The notes under the pieces are model-generated. The model was not told the DNA's origin. It did no database searches and saw only the letters and a program-made list of their open reading frames with translations. Below, piece after piece: positions 11,468 through 22,650 of a stretch of 60,000 bases of DNA (its first letter is position 1; each line of letters starts with the position of its first letter). The position numbers were made by a program, and so were the translations under genes. The DNA is from Branchiostoma floridae (taxonomy: Eukaryota > Chordata > Leptocardii > Amphioxiformes > Branchiostomatidae), in the NCBI RefSeq assembly GCF_000003815.2, contig NC_049981.1, forward strand, positions 12,433,625-12,493,624. The letters run 5' to 3'.

Positions 11468-12710
11468 GTTTTCCAACTAGTTGTGCTGTGTATAAATCCA
11501 AAAACACAACACGTTATCACAAGTAAGACACTGTAGCCAGCAGTACATACATGGTGCGTTTACGTAGAGAGACAGCACATAGGCAGTTAAGTGTCTGTCA
11601 GACTGACATAATCAATACAAATGTACTTAACCTTTTCAGGATATGACATTAAGGACCTTGTTTGAATATTTTTTTTCAGAACACGTCACCAAATAGCGAA
11701 TATAGGAAAGTTTCCAGTCTTGTAAAAGAAAGAAAGTTCTAGCATATAAACTAAGGGCGTCTCTAAACGGTGAAACTGGGCATGTCAAGGCGGAGCTTTT
11801 CAGCTGTGCAAACATCTTCATTTACCGTACAAAGGCACTAATTTAAAGAGGCGAGTCGGCTCATGTTTTTTATCCAATCTTAAGTCTTCGTAACGCGACT
11901 TAGTGCCTAGTTAGTGCTCTTGACAAACCAGGTGGGTATTGATACATTTTCAGGCGTATCTTACAGGTATTTCACAAAACCTCACACACGTTATAACTAT
12001 CTTGTGGTATATGGTCAAACTTCTGTTGTTGTTTTTTCTATAATAGCATTCATAACGAAATCAAAAGTTATTTGGAATTTTGTCGTCTTGAAAGATGGCT
12101 ATGAAACCAAACAGTTCGAAGTTTAAAGGATTAAAGTAAATTTGAAAATGACGTTGAATAAAGCGAAGTCGACAGATGTGGCATGTGAAAGGTGTTTACA
12201 CTCTACTGTGTAGCGGTCACAAGCATGGAAACGAAAACACTGTGGAACAAAGCAGAAAGTAAAGAACTTTGTACAACAACTTTTCAACGTTCTTAAGTAA
12301 TCCCATAGTTATAACACTTGCCGCTGTATCTGTGACTATATGACCAGTGGTAGTGTTCCTCAGTTTCCTTCGTTTATGCAACATTTAAGTTGGTATTTAA
12401 AACATCTACATAACATGTAGCTGATGTACAAGAACGAGTTATTTCACCTACCTCTGGATCACGTTTTTTTTCTCGCTTCCAAACGAAAAAGATATTCCAA
12501 ACTGTTTGTCGATCGACCATAAAATGGCGTCGTGGGCTCGGTTTAGATATCGCGATGGCACTGCTAGAACTTCCTCCTCCTACATGTAGACGTACGCTAC
12601 CGTCTAGTGAAATGCATCGGACTGCATAGGTTAACACGTTTTGTCCACAGTACACAAAAGCCTTTGAAACAAGTATCTCCCGTTAGGACCTTAAGTAAAC
12701 ATGATAAAAA
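11468..12710. other. Region upstream of the nAChR gene
   Basis: Expected to hold the nAChR promoter and 5' UTR on the minus strand. No TATA box at a sensible distance, CpG-dense stretch or coding exon was recognised. Confidence 0.35.
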
Positions 12711-12822
12711 AAGGGGTTGCCATGAGCGTGTAACGCCACACTACTGCTAAAGAGACAGGTGTGGTGTTAAGGCGTCATTTGACCTTAAGGAAAGACATAC
12801 CACTTTGATCAGCAACCCCTTC
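12711..12822. mobile_element. Short inverted-repeat element (about 110 bp)
   Basis: The ends are inverted copies: AAGGGGTTGC near the left end and GCAACCCCTT near the right. A second nested inversion (AACGCCACAC / GTGTGGTGTT) lies inside. Probably a small MITE. No coding capacity. Confidence 0.6.
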
Positions 12823-13252
12823 AACAGTTAATTGTCCATATATCCTTCACGCGTCTGTCTAAACTCTTCATACTTTTAAGAGTTTAGAAGTCTGCCCTTT
12901 CCCTAGGATGGAATTTGGACCATTGAAACGCAACTAGTCAGGCAAGATACAAAATAAGGTCAAAGGTATACATTTTCTACAGCATGTTAATCAAATGGTG
13001 ACAAGTACCAACAACTTGATGAAGGTATGAAGGGTAGGCTTAGGTGACACACAGCACGGCGATTGACTACATTATTATATATGCTGCATACGTAATAAAA
13101 TAGAAGCACTGAAATAAAAAGAACGAAGCGTAGTGGCTGTATTATTTTCCTTGTCTTTAATATTTACTCCTTACATTCATCTATCCAATGTTAATTTTTG
13201 GAAGTTGTGAAAAATCAACTACATTACAAACATACATACATATTCATACTCA

Positions 13253-13585
13253 TTAACAAGTTGAAGCATTCACATAGTTCTGCTTCCATTGTGTTCTATC
13301 TTTCATCAGTTCAATGAGGTCCTCATCATATAATAGTAGTCCAGTCTCTGCTTCAATAAAGTTCTTTAGCGTGAGGTATGTACTTCCTCTTCTCCTATTT
13401 GCTCCTGGGGGCCAAAAGAGCAGTTTACCGTCTGTTTCACCAGCCGGTGAACCAACTAAATCAATATGAATTAATTTTACGTAAGCAATAATAGTACTAG
13501 CAGCTTTATCTGTAAATGCAGGATAATTTCTCTCAGACCTTTTGACATAGGATAACCCGAGAACGGGTTCACAGATCGTCGTGAT
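13253..13585 (-). pseudogene. C-terminal relic of a LINE-like retrotransposon protein
   Basis: A minus-strand frame of about 110 codons, open from a stop at 13588-13586 to a TAA at 13255-13253, without a start codon. The C-terminal half has the layout common at the ends of non-LTR retrotransposon polyproteins: LLFWPPGANRRRG, then a threonine/tyrosine segment (STYLTL), an acidic helix, and LIELMKDRTQWKQNYVNAS just before the stop. Upstream it reads YVKLIHIDLVGSPAG. No polymerase or nuclease motifs remain in frame, so it is a truncated 3' part of an element. The family assignment is pattern recognition only. A host exon is possible but less likely. Confidence 0.5.
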
Positions 13586-14432
13586 TTATCTCTTTTTTTA
13601 TAAATAGCTGTTTTATCTTTCCATAGTCATTCCACAGCAATATGACAATTTGACAATGCCTAGAATAAACCACGCGTTACACCTATGCTATCTGAAATAC
13701 AACAGTACCATACTCCTTACGCTGTTTGTTTATTCAGTTATAATAGTCTTGTCCAGGAGTGTGTAGGATGCCTCTATGATCAATTGGCAACACGACGAAC
13801 ACTTCAACAAAACGTGCTCGCATCCATCGCCACACACCCTTTGTCAGTTGTAATACTATATTCATTATAAGCCAGATGCTGCTTTAACTTTATTCAACAA
13901 GAATACAATGTCTCCCGAGATCTTCCACCGATAAGCTAAGCTCAATACGTTTACATAAACTGCAGTTACTTTGTTCTGAATGTTTTGCTATGACAAAGTG
14001 GCGTTTGAATTTACTATTAATACACTCTGATAATACAAAGACTTACATGTATAGGGCCTAATTCTAATATCGTAACAATATTAATGGATTTATATAATGA
14101 CCAGATCCTAAAAAGCAAAGCGTGCCAATTGACATACAGTCGGTAAGAAGAAAATTGAAATGAAGGCAAAATTTGCTACAAAACTAAAGCAGCGTCTATT
14201 TCAGTCTGTGAATTTATCACTGTCAATGATTACAAAAGCGATGTAACAAAATCCCCCATAGGGAACCACTTGTTTACATTTGCCGTGAAGGCAATACGAT
14301 CACCTTTAGACAAGTATTTCGTGCGAAGATCGGGTGTCGACGCCATGTTTGTTTTGCGTCACCACAATAAGTCACGTGACTCAGTTTCTCTCGAAGAGCA
14401 TCATGGGAGGTATATTTGCTTCTGCCTCTTAT

Positions 14433-14911
14433 GGTAGCAGAACACAGTTTTTCGCCTATGGGGATTTACATGGTTAAGGACCCCAAAGTGAGGTGGTTCG
14501 ACGACTCAAAAAATATATCAGGGTGCAAAAGTAATTAACAAGAATTCGATATGTTGGAGTTGAGGGTATAATCTACAACATATGTGAAAACGAGATGAAG
14601 TTTGTCGTCTCGTTTTCCCAGAAAGAACACTTTGAAATGACCCCCAGCGGAGGTCACCATACTGCAGCCGACACACGGAAGTAGCGGGAACCGGATTCGT
14701 GCGCGAAATACTACCCAGCCAAACAAACATCGTAACCCAACTCATACAGCCTCAAAACTTACGTATCCCTCTACTATTCACCACAGTTTCCGACTCGCTG
14801 ACGTGCACAGAAAAATTTCTATGGCTTTTCAAGAACTGCGACGACCTATTTTGTGCCCGATCTACTTATGTCCACGGGGGTCGCCCATAAATACTGTGTT
14901 ATGCGACCTTA
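14433..14911. mobile_element. 479-bp TIR element, copy 1
   Basis: Ends are imperfect inverted repeats, GGTAGCAGAACACAGT on the left and the complement of ACTGTGTTATGCGACC on the right (2 mismatches in 16). TTA is found close to both ends, which would fit the 3-bp target duplication of PIF/Harbinger-type elements, but the left boundary is ambiguous by one or two bases. The ORFs of 60-75 codons inside are identical to those of copy 2 and resemble no known protein. Confidence 0.7.
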
Positions 14912-15413
14912 AGCAAACTTGACCTTGGATTTTTTTCCGCTCATACAATAAAACTAGTCAAGATATAAAACCGTACCAAGTTTTAGAGCAGAAATCCAAA
15001 TGGTTCCTGAGATATGGCCAACTTTGCACTTCGACGCCTAGCACAGGTGTCGGCCCCGTACAAGGGCTATCTGTGGGGCCGCTAATTGGTCTCATTATCT
15101 CAACAAATCTAATATTCTGGTTGACTTTTTCTTCTACAAAGAGCTTACCAGACCTTATTCTAACGTTCTGAGTGATTGGGGTTGGGGGTTAGTCTTTTTT
15201 TCGGCGGAAAAAGGGGGGGGGTAGAGCGGGTATTGGCTCACACTAAGTCCTATACTTAAGCATAGGGCGCGGTCTTGGCGGCCGTTGCCATGGTAACGGC
15301 GGGTCTGACGGTAACAAATATGTTATAGTTCAAGTCAGTCGACGTCAGTACCTAACATATCAGTCAAATTTAATGCTGTTGTCCGTCCCTGGGGAATTCC
15401 CACTTTGGTTAAA
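14912..15413. other. 502-bp spacer between the two TIR copies
   Basis: Single-copy within the window. Contains a G run and a short palindrome (GTTGCCATGGTAAC). No ORF or tRNA-like feature. It could be genomic DNA between two insertions or the middle of a composite element. Confidence 0.4.
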
Positions 15414-15892
15414 GGTAGCAGAACACAGTTTTTCGCCTATGGGGATTTACATGGTTAAGGACCCCAAAGTGAGGTGGTTCGACGACTCAAAAAATATATC
15501 AGGGTGCAAAAGTAATTAACAAGAATTCGATATGTTGGAGTTGAGGGTATAATCTACAACATATGTGAAAACGAGATGAAGTTTGTCGTCTCGTTTTCCC
15601 AGAAAGAACACTTTGAAATGACCCCCAGCGGAGGTCACCATACTGCAGCCGACACACGGAAGTAGCGGGAACCGGATTCGTGCGCGAAATACTACCCAGC
15701 CAAACAAACATCGTAACCCAACTCATACAGCCTCAAAACTTACGTATCCCTCTACTATTCACCACAGTTTCCGACTCGCTGACGTGCACAGAAAAATTTC
15801 TATGGCTTTTCAAGAACTGCGACGACCTATTTTGTGCCCGATCTACTTATGTCCACGGGGGTCGCCCATAAATACTGTGTTATGCGACCTTA
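15414..15892. mobile_element. 479-bp TIR element, copy 2 (same orientation)
   Basis: Direct copy of 14433-14911, offset by 981 bp, with no difference seen when the two are read side by side. Flanks differ from copy 1 immediately outside the boundaries, so the duplicated unit is the element itself. Confidence 0.75.
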
Positions 15893-16560
15893 TTATCTAA
15901 AATTAGCCTTTCTCTGAAATAGTGTTTCACTGATACGGCAGACTGGAAATAAAATATCAAACGTTTTTGTCTTATTCCTAAATCATCCGTATAAAAAATC
16001 CCATAGAAGCAATTGTGATGTTTTGCTTGAAGCTGTTTTTGTAAGGCATTTTTCCTTAATTAAAATTCTCTTATATTGTGAGTGTAAGTGAGAAGAAAAC
16101 GTCTTTGAATTTTTAAAAAAATAGAATAGAGTCTCAAATATGGGATCTACGAGTTCACAGTCTTTAAGTATTCCTCTGGCGACAGGTATTGGACGACAGG
16201 TGCAAGGCAGTTTCTACCCTAGCGTCTTGTTTACAAACTGCAGCACTGACCCTTGAAAAAAAGGGCACGGTGTTTGATACAAAAGTCTCCAGCAACACCT
16301 GTTCTTGTTCACAGCTTTTCTTCTTTCAATCCCGATACAAAAGTATGTGATACTACAGAAACTACACAAGTCTGCGTCACTCTAGTGTTAAATACGTGAT
16401 TATTCACTGCAGAGAAGGTACAAGAGGGTACTTCTTCGGCAATTAAACTTTGACCTTTTCGTCAAACAATTGCTGGCCACCACGGAGTGAGACATACGAT
16501 ACAGCATCTATTGTGTAGTATTGAAGAGGACATTGTATAACTCAGTGGCATGGTGTAGAA

Positions 16561-16612
16561 ATGTTACCTGTAATACTCTTCCTCTCATCGATTCTAGCTC
16601 ATGTCCATCCAG
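16561..16612 (+). CDS. Ig receptor exon 1: signal peptide
   Basis: Encodes MLPVILFLSSILAHVHP plus one base, then donor GTGAGA. The segment is a clear secretory signal, and its exit phase (1) matches the acceptor at 17334. Confidence 0.85.
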
Positions 16613-19600
16613 GTGAGAACAGTTTACTGTTTGATTGTGATGTGATTTGTCATGTGTCAATCAATCGTAGGCAAGTAGTATTTCTTACTATTTGCTCGAG
16701 GATATGTGTCATATAACACGTCGCCCCCTGTGTCTGTTTTCTGGGGACTGTGGCCAGTTATCTCGGTCATATTCATTGACCGTTGGTACCTCTTCATATT
16801 TAGCCATTTCTTGGGTACTGACGGCTTTTGATTTAGAATCCGGTACAACGAAAGGCACTCAGCAGTTTCCATAGCGTGTTGAAGAACATGTTGAGTACGT
16901 AGTTGTTTGACGGGGAACATATGTTGAGTATGTTGTCGTTTGAAGGGTATGAGGTAAGAGGGTGGCTGGAGTACCGGGTGGCACTAGAAATATCTATTCT
17001 ATCCGATATAAGGTCAAACCTGAATTCATCAACAACTCAATGGATAGGAGAAATGGTTGCTGAAGACAGGTGGATGTCAGGATAAAAAGTGGGGTTAACT
17101 ATATGCAAAAATCAACGGGTCTATTTTAATGTGGCTTCTCACTGAAAGTTGTCGCCAGCGCCAGGTGGTTACCGTGATAAGTTTGACTGTAATTCTCTAT
17201 CATTTGCAGCCATTTTAGTGCTCAGTAATTGAATCAAGGACGTTATAACGTCTTTGGTGTAATCTATCAAGACTAAAATCAAATTAACGTGGTGAATGAA
17301 GTAGTTTGACGGTTCTCGGTTCCTTTCATAAAGGGGCGGGGCAAAGATTTACGCGGGAAATCCTGACCGGAAGTGACGTCATCTTGCCTTGTGACGATGG
17401 CGCGGGAAATCCCACCACCCTGGCGTGGAGCGTCAACATCGACGGCAACCGCCGGACTCTCCTACTGGTGGCTAACGGGGTCCTGAACCAACTATCGCCG
17501 CCTGTGACATACGCTGGGCGACTCCAGCTGGACGGGACGAAGGACCTCCATCTACGGGACGTTACCATTACAGATGAAGGGGAGTACAGGTGTAACGCCT
17601 ATCCCTACCGGCGGTATGCTATCACCCTGGTGTCACTGAAAGTATATGGTAAGTACCGAAGTCATAAAGTATCCTATTTGTCCTGGCCATCTATCCGCCC
17701 TCCGTTATAAAGTGATGGGGAATCGTCGTCTGGAGCCTAAAGTCACCTATGCGCTGAGAGAATCCTGAGACGACCGCCTACAAGCGGGCGTCTAATTCCG
17801 CGCAAAGCAGAAAAACTTCCGAGGGCTGGGCGGGTGGGTCGCTTCAGGCTCCAGACGTGGTCGGAGGGCGGCCTAACGAGTGACGAGATGCCCCTAATCT
17901 GCATATTTATACAATGGATGGATCACGTGTCTAACATCCGGGCGAATAGGCGACCAGAATAAATAGTATCCTATTTGTCCTGGCCATCTATCCGCCCTCC
18001 GTTATAAAGTGATGGGGAATCGTCGTCTTCCGCCTTTGCCCTCTCTGGCTTCAGAGCCTTTCCCTTCCTGTCACCTAATATCCTCCTTCGAAGACACTCT
18101 CCTAAGATATCTTCTCACTCCTTTTCCTGTTCACTCTTTCAAATCATCTTGTCCCTCTCTCTACTTCCCATCCTTATCTTCGCTCTTTCACCTTTCTTCT
18201 CCCCTTACCCATCTAATCCCTTTCTTATTTCTCTCGACTTGTCCCCCACACTTCATCATATTCTTCTCTGAACTTCGTCAAAACAACGTTTACCCACTCT
18301 AATCGACCGCAGCGCGCGCTTCGAAAACTGAGAGAAAATCAACGCCGAGAATACCGATCTAAATTTCTCCACGTACAAAAGTTGAGCGAAAACAGGAAGG
18401 TAAGAAAATTCTTCGAATGCTATCCTATCTTCTCGGCGACTTTGGGAACCACGCCCTTCTGATGTCCCATAAAGGGAGCTCTCTAGTAGCATCTGGCAAA
18501 ATCCGCAATGTTCCGAAAGACAACAAAATCCTATGCGCACGATTTCAAAAACGCCAAAACATATTGCTCATTCCATTCCTTATGCCCGTGTCCCACATAC
18601 ACTATAACCAAGCCTCAGTCCGGACCAAGTCCTTACACACTCCCGCATAGCATGTTATCCAGCCTTCCGCGGAACCCCGTCGCGCTGGATAAAATCGCCA
18701 AATGTCAAACAAGAGCGTACACAACTTTTAGGGTTTTCCAAAATTCCAGCTTTCCGCGGAACCCCTTCGCACTGGATGATATTACAACAAATCACGAAAA
18801 AGGATTAAAAGAACACAATTTCTCGGATCGTCCAGCCTTCCGCGGAAACCCTTCGCACTGGATAACGTCACACCAAGCTGAAGAAAGACTGCACACTTTT
18901 TGGGTCATTCAGCTTACCGCGGAACCCCATCGCACTGAATGATATCTTGCCGTGCTATAAAAGGCGTCAGACCAAAGACGTTCTTGGTCAGACCAATCTC
19001 AAAACAGGGTTGCTCGATTAGTTCCTAACCCTCAAGCATCCCGCGGCACCCCATCGCACTTGAGAACGACATGTTAAAATCTATTCACGAAAAATAGGGG
19101 GAAAATGACTTACAGTTCCTTGAGTTGTCGGCGGGGTTAGCTGAACTGACCGGCAGGGGCTGGGCGGTGTCGGGGACTGGAGCGCCAGTCGACCCTGATC
19201 CTCTGACCGCTGTCCCTTGTAGCACTATGTTCGGCACAAAGAACATGGTTCACAACATAAAACATCACAGCCTAACTGTTCGGCTAACAGGTTCCCGGCG
19301 CGTCTTGAGCCCTCTCTGCTGCTAAGGCTTGTGCTGGCCACCAACGGGTCCTATCAGGCCGCACATCTGGCGAGGTTGAGGGTGGCTTATGCCGGCTCTG
19401 GGTGGTGGTGTGTCCCGCGCATCCCTGTTGTTGGAGGGGGAGAGCGTCGGACCTGTATAAACAACACGTGAACCATGAGACAGTGGGAAGGGACGGGCGC
19501 CCGGCAACAGGTCCGGTCCCAGACAGACAAGTCTAAAACATACGCATCTTCCACACCGCCCAGCCCCCCCACATGCGAGCGAGCCGCGTTACGTGGCGTA

Positions 19601-22444
19601 AGGCTGGGCCACGCGCATTCACACATCCATGCGCCTTACAGGTACGCACTCATACACATGTAAACTAAAACAAATGGTAGCAGAAAACCCCATACACAGC
19701 CTCGACGTTCAATCTAGGAAGCAAAAGAAAAAATTCTGCCTGGCCGAAAAAAACGGAAAAAAAGACACCCAAATCGAACCAGCTGCAGCCTTCCAAGCTC
19801 AGGTGGGTTGGCTGAACGCTACGCCAGGCTCTCCCAGAGGGATGACCCGTAATCCTGAAAACAAAGAAACCAAGGGGGGTCGCCATCTTGCCTCATGGAT
19901 CATGCCATCGTCGTCCTCTGTCCCTGCCTGAAATATTCACGAAAATCAAAGAATGACATAAAAATCTGGAAACTCTCGTTCTGCTCCACGCCTTAGCAAT
20001 GAAAGCCAACACCCACAGCTTTCCTTCGCAGAGGATAGAAAGGATACAAGAACATGGCGAAGACAAAGGAATTCCGGAGAACCACCATCTGCCATGTGGG
20101 CACCAACTATCTGCTTGGAGTAGCTGTCGGATCCTGCTAAAAAACGTACACAAAATCAGGAAATTGCACAAAAATCACTCAGCTCCAAGCGGAGCAAAAC
20201 GCCAACGTGAACTAAAAAACGTCCTAAACTCGACCCGGCCTAGGATAAAAGGGAAGAAACTGTAAAACGAGCAAAAAGTGTAAGGCAGCCATCCTCTGCA
20301 CTAGGGTCTTTCCTCCCCCGCCGCTCTGAAGCTCATACATACGAATAAGCGACAGGAATGCAAATTAGAATGATACAGCCGGCTCAGAATTCCAAGCGTG
20401 CTAGAAGAAAATTACGACCGGCGAAAGAAATATCAAGACGCAACATTACACGAAAAAGAAAATTTTAAAATACGGGAGAAGCACAGAAAATGTACCGACC
20501 GACCACTGGAAACCGACACCAAACCTTCCGTGGAAAGAACAAACGTCGACCTGATGGTAACCACGCCGTGGCCGCATGAGTCCTCGGATTGCCTCGTGTC
20601 ACCCTGCGGCGTCCAGACGTACTCTTGCCGCCGCGGGAAGTTTTGTCTGCTTGCGGAGGAGCCGTCGCTTCAGCTCCAGCCGTTGTTGGAGGCGGCCTAA
20701 CGAGTGACGAGATGCCCCTAATCTGCATATTTATACAATGGATGGATCACGTGTCTAACATCCGGGCGAATAGGCGACCAGAATAAATAGTAAGACAAAG
20801 TAGGAAAAACAGGCTTTCATACCTTTATGTTAAGTGAAATTATGTCTATTGCATTTGCAAAGTATATTTATACAACATAAATAGAATCGTTGACCATAGA
20901 TTTTTGTATCGTTACAATGTAACGTTAATATTATCATAGTAGTAAATGATACTAGTATTTTGTTTGTTTGCTTGGTTCGATCCGATGAAGAAGTACAATA
21001 CTTAACATATACAAATAGAATTATTATTTTCGATTTTTTTCTTACTTTACAGCACAACCTATGGCACCAAATATAACTATATACCCAGACGACGTAGACA
21101 TAGACCATGTCCCCGTTGGAACGAACTTAACTCTATCCTGCACTTCAAATAATGGCCGTCCAGCCCCCAACATCGTTTGGACCATCACACCAAACAACAG
21201 GCTTGTTCTCACAGAACCGTCACTGACTACTACTGAAGCTTCGGAGGGTCTCTGGGACGTGACGTCATCAATCAGTTTCGTGATTACTGGAAATAGAGTG
21301 ACGTATGACATCAGGTGTGACGTCACTGGACCAGGACCAATAACCAATCAGAGTGTGGCAGTAGTGCTTACCTCTGGGCCAGGTATGTAATTCAAAGTAT
21401 GGCGCATTGAGATATTGCGCTTTAGAAAATATAAAACGAAGAATTGTGTTTCTTGTTCCTGGTCATTTATTTCTTATTCAAAAATCCGTTGAGCCGAATG
21501 CCAACTTATATGAATAACATGAAATAGATTTATGTGATCAGGCTATTGGAGAGATATATGCGGATTTTCACATTCTAGTATGTAAGGGTTTAGATTGTTT
21601 GTGCATGTATGTTAACATACACTGCCGTGGGCATTTTATACTTCACTTCACCATACCGTAAGGAAGTGAAACATTTTTTCCTGATCATTCGCTGCCGCCT
21701 CTTAAGCTTCCTCCTCCTTCTCCTGACAGATCTTCAATCAATACACCTTTGGCTCGTATGTCCTAATATTACCGGAATAACAAGATATTCGTTATCAAAC
21801 TTGTGATTTATTTTTTTGCCTTTTTACTATATGAATCCATTCTGAAGAATATGAATTTGTATTTACTTCAGATAGGTCAGCCCAGCTAAGTACGGGTGCC
21901 TCCGTTGGTGTAGCCTTAGGAGTCATAGCAGCTATAGCAGTGATCGCCACACTGGTATTCCTGTTAGTAAGAAACGGCGTAGTAGGGAAAGGATTTGGGG
22001 ACACCAGAAGTTTCGAAGGTATGTCATTTATGTAATCACCATTTTTTAATCACATGATGTATTAGCAGAGTAATGTTTAGTTATTTAAATATGATTACAC
22101 CACGACAAAATATGTCCATAAACACTGATGATTCAATTTTCTTTGTTGCAGGTGGGTTTGTAAACTTCCGCATGTCCTTCTCACGCCATCACAAAGATAA
22201 GAGTGATCTTAGCAGGTCGGATGTCCAGCCATCAGCGCCCCCTAGTGATCCATCACCAAATCGCAAGCAGCAAAGTCAGGAGGCAAGAACGAACTCTCTC
22301 CAAAAGCCCCGGCCACACTACAGACCTCCGGAGACCGATCCGAGCATGTTCACAAGTACACCCCGTGATCAATCCTATGAAAACTACATAAAATGGTCGC
22401 CTTCGTTTGTTTTGTACAGTAAAGAGTCAAGTGTACAAGTCTGA
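16561..22444 (+). CDS. Two-Ig-domain type I membrane receptor, complete gene (5 exons, 378 aa)
   Basis: Exons 16561-16612, 17334-17648, 21053-21382, 21872-22018 and 22152-22444 join to 1137 nt including the stop. Every intron is GT-AG and phase 1, typical of shuffled Ig-domain genes. The order is signal peptide (about 1-17), V-type Ig domain (C37, W49, DEGEYRC ending at C104), second Ig domain (C152, W165, C211), membrane helix (about 242-265, uncharged), and a 113-residue cytoplasmic tail rich in Ser/Pro/Gln. Tail tyrosines lie in HYRPP, SYENYIKW and LYSKE; YEN fits the pY-x-N pattern bound by Grb2-type SH2 domains, but there is no canonical ITIM or ITAM. The architecture suggests a surface adhesion or immune-type receptor. 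Ligand and orthologue are unknown. Intron 2 (3.4 kb) hosts a tandem transposable element. Confidence 0.9.
17334..17648 (+). CDS. Ig receptor exon 2: V-type Ig domain
   Basis: 315 bp. The exon starts after CATAAAG and ends at GTAAGT. Hallmarks are DVILPC (B strand Cys), LAWSV (C strand Trp) and DEGEYRC (F strand). The open frame continues 28 bases upstream of the acceptor, but that part is intronic. Confidence 0.9.
17668..17968. mobile_element. Short unit of a tandem TIR element pair (internally deleted copy)
   Basis: About 300 bp between TA dinucleotides. Its first 64 bp (17668-17731) recur at 17965-18028 and its last 102 bp (17867-17968) recur at 20691-20792, so it is the long unit minus its middle. 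Left and right ends are inverted relatives: CTATTTGTCCTGG versus CTATTTATTCTGG, about 21 of 27 positions matching over the full inverted repeat. Confidence 0.75.
17969..20792. mobile_element. Long unit of the tandem TIR element pair, in Ig receptor intron 2
   Basis: 2.8 kb, directly abutting the short unit and sharing a TA at the junction: TA, short unit, TA, long unit, TA. It has the same terminal inverted repeats as the short unit. The interior starts with a C/T-rich tract (18030-18300), then an array of five hairpins (18655-19064), then sequence with no frame above about 100 codons and no recognisable transposase, polymerase or recombinase motif. TA target sites would suit a Tc1/mariner-like mobiliser, but the family is not recognised. 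The copy is therefore nonautonomous or unassigned. Confidence 0.7.
18655..19064. repeat. Array of five hairpins with constant 22-nt loop and compensated stems
   Basis: Hairpins at 18655-18692, 18745-18776, 18831-18862, 18905-18942 and 19031-19064. Each loop is exactly 22 nt around CCGCGG and CCC.TCGC. The stems differ but stay paired: TTATCCAG/CTGGATAA, TCCAG/CTGGA (twice), TCATTCAG/CTGAATGA and CTCAAG/CTTGAG. Three stem positions show paired changes. Within the loop, GCG and CGC can form a small inner stem, and TTCCGCGGAA is a perfect palindrome in three copies. Spacers of 42-88 bp are unrelated and A-rich. It may be a transposase or recombinase binding array, or structured RNA. No known family was recognised. 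Confidence 0.8.
21053..21382 (+). CDS. Ig receptor exon 3: second Ig domain
   Basis: 330 bp. LTLSC and IVWTI give the B-strand Cys and C-strand Trp; YDIRC gives the F-strand Cys. The F strand lacks the D-x-G-x-Y-x-C form, so the domain is closer to a C2/I-like type. N-glycosylation sites NIT, NLT and NQS are present. Confidence 0.9.
21872..22018 (+). CDS. Ig receptor exon 4: transmembrane helix
   Basis: 147 bp. Short stalk, then GVALGVIAAIAVIATLVFLL as the membrane span, followed by Arg-Asn as a stop-transfer. The exit is phase 1 at GTATGT. Confidence 0.9.
22152..22444 (+). CDS. Ig receptor exon 5: cytoplasmic tail and stop
   Basis: 293 bp, ending in TGA. Basic start (MSFSRHHKDK), then a Ser/Pro/Gln-rich linker and tyrosine motifs near the C terminus. 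The acceptor TTGTTGCAG is strong. Confidence 0.85.
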
Positions 22445-22650
22445 CTGCTGTGAGTTTAATTTTCTAAAATTGAAGTTTTTTAATCTAATTTTGTATGAGA
22501 CATTATATACTTGGATTTTGAGAGAAGTTGGTATGCTGGATTCTTACCTATATAACCCATATACAACTGAACTGATTGGTAGCAATTCTATCTTATGTGT
22601 ACATTATCATATTTTGTAATGTAATCTTTGACGTGCATATTTTTACATTC

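Noticed and set aside
17306-17333. Upstream start of the Ig domain frame
   Set aside because: The frame has no ATG there. The acceptor at 17333 in matching phase with the signal-peptide exon explains the domain better.
18009-18302. 97-codon plus-strand frame
   Set aside because: C/T-rich low-complexity sequence inside a transposable element; Ser/Pro/Leu composition without motifs.
18655-19064. Hammerhead, HDV-like or CRISPR-like array
   Set aside because: No CTGATGA/GAAA core or HDV pseudoknot pattern is visible. Repeats are only similar hairpins, and this is an animal intron.
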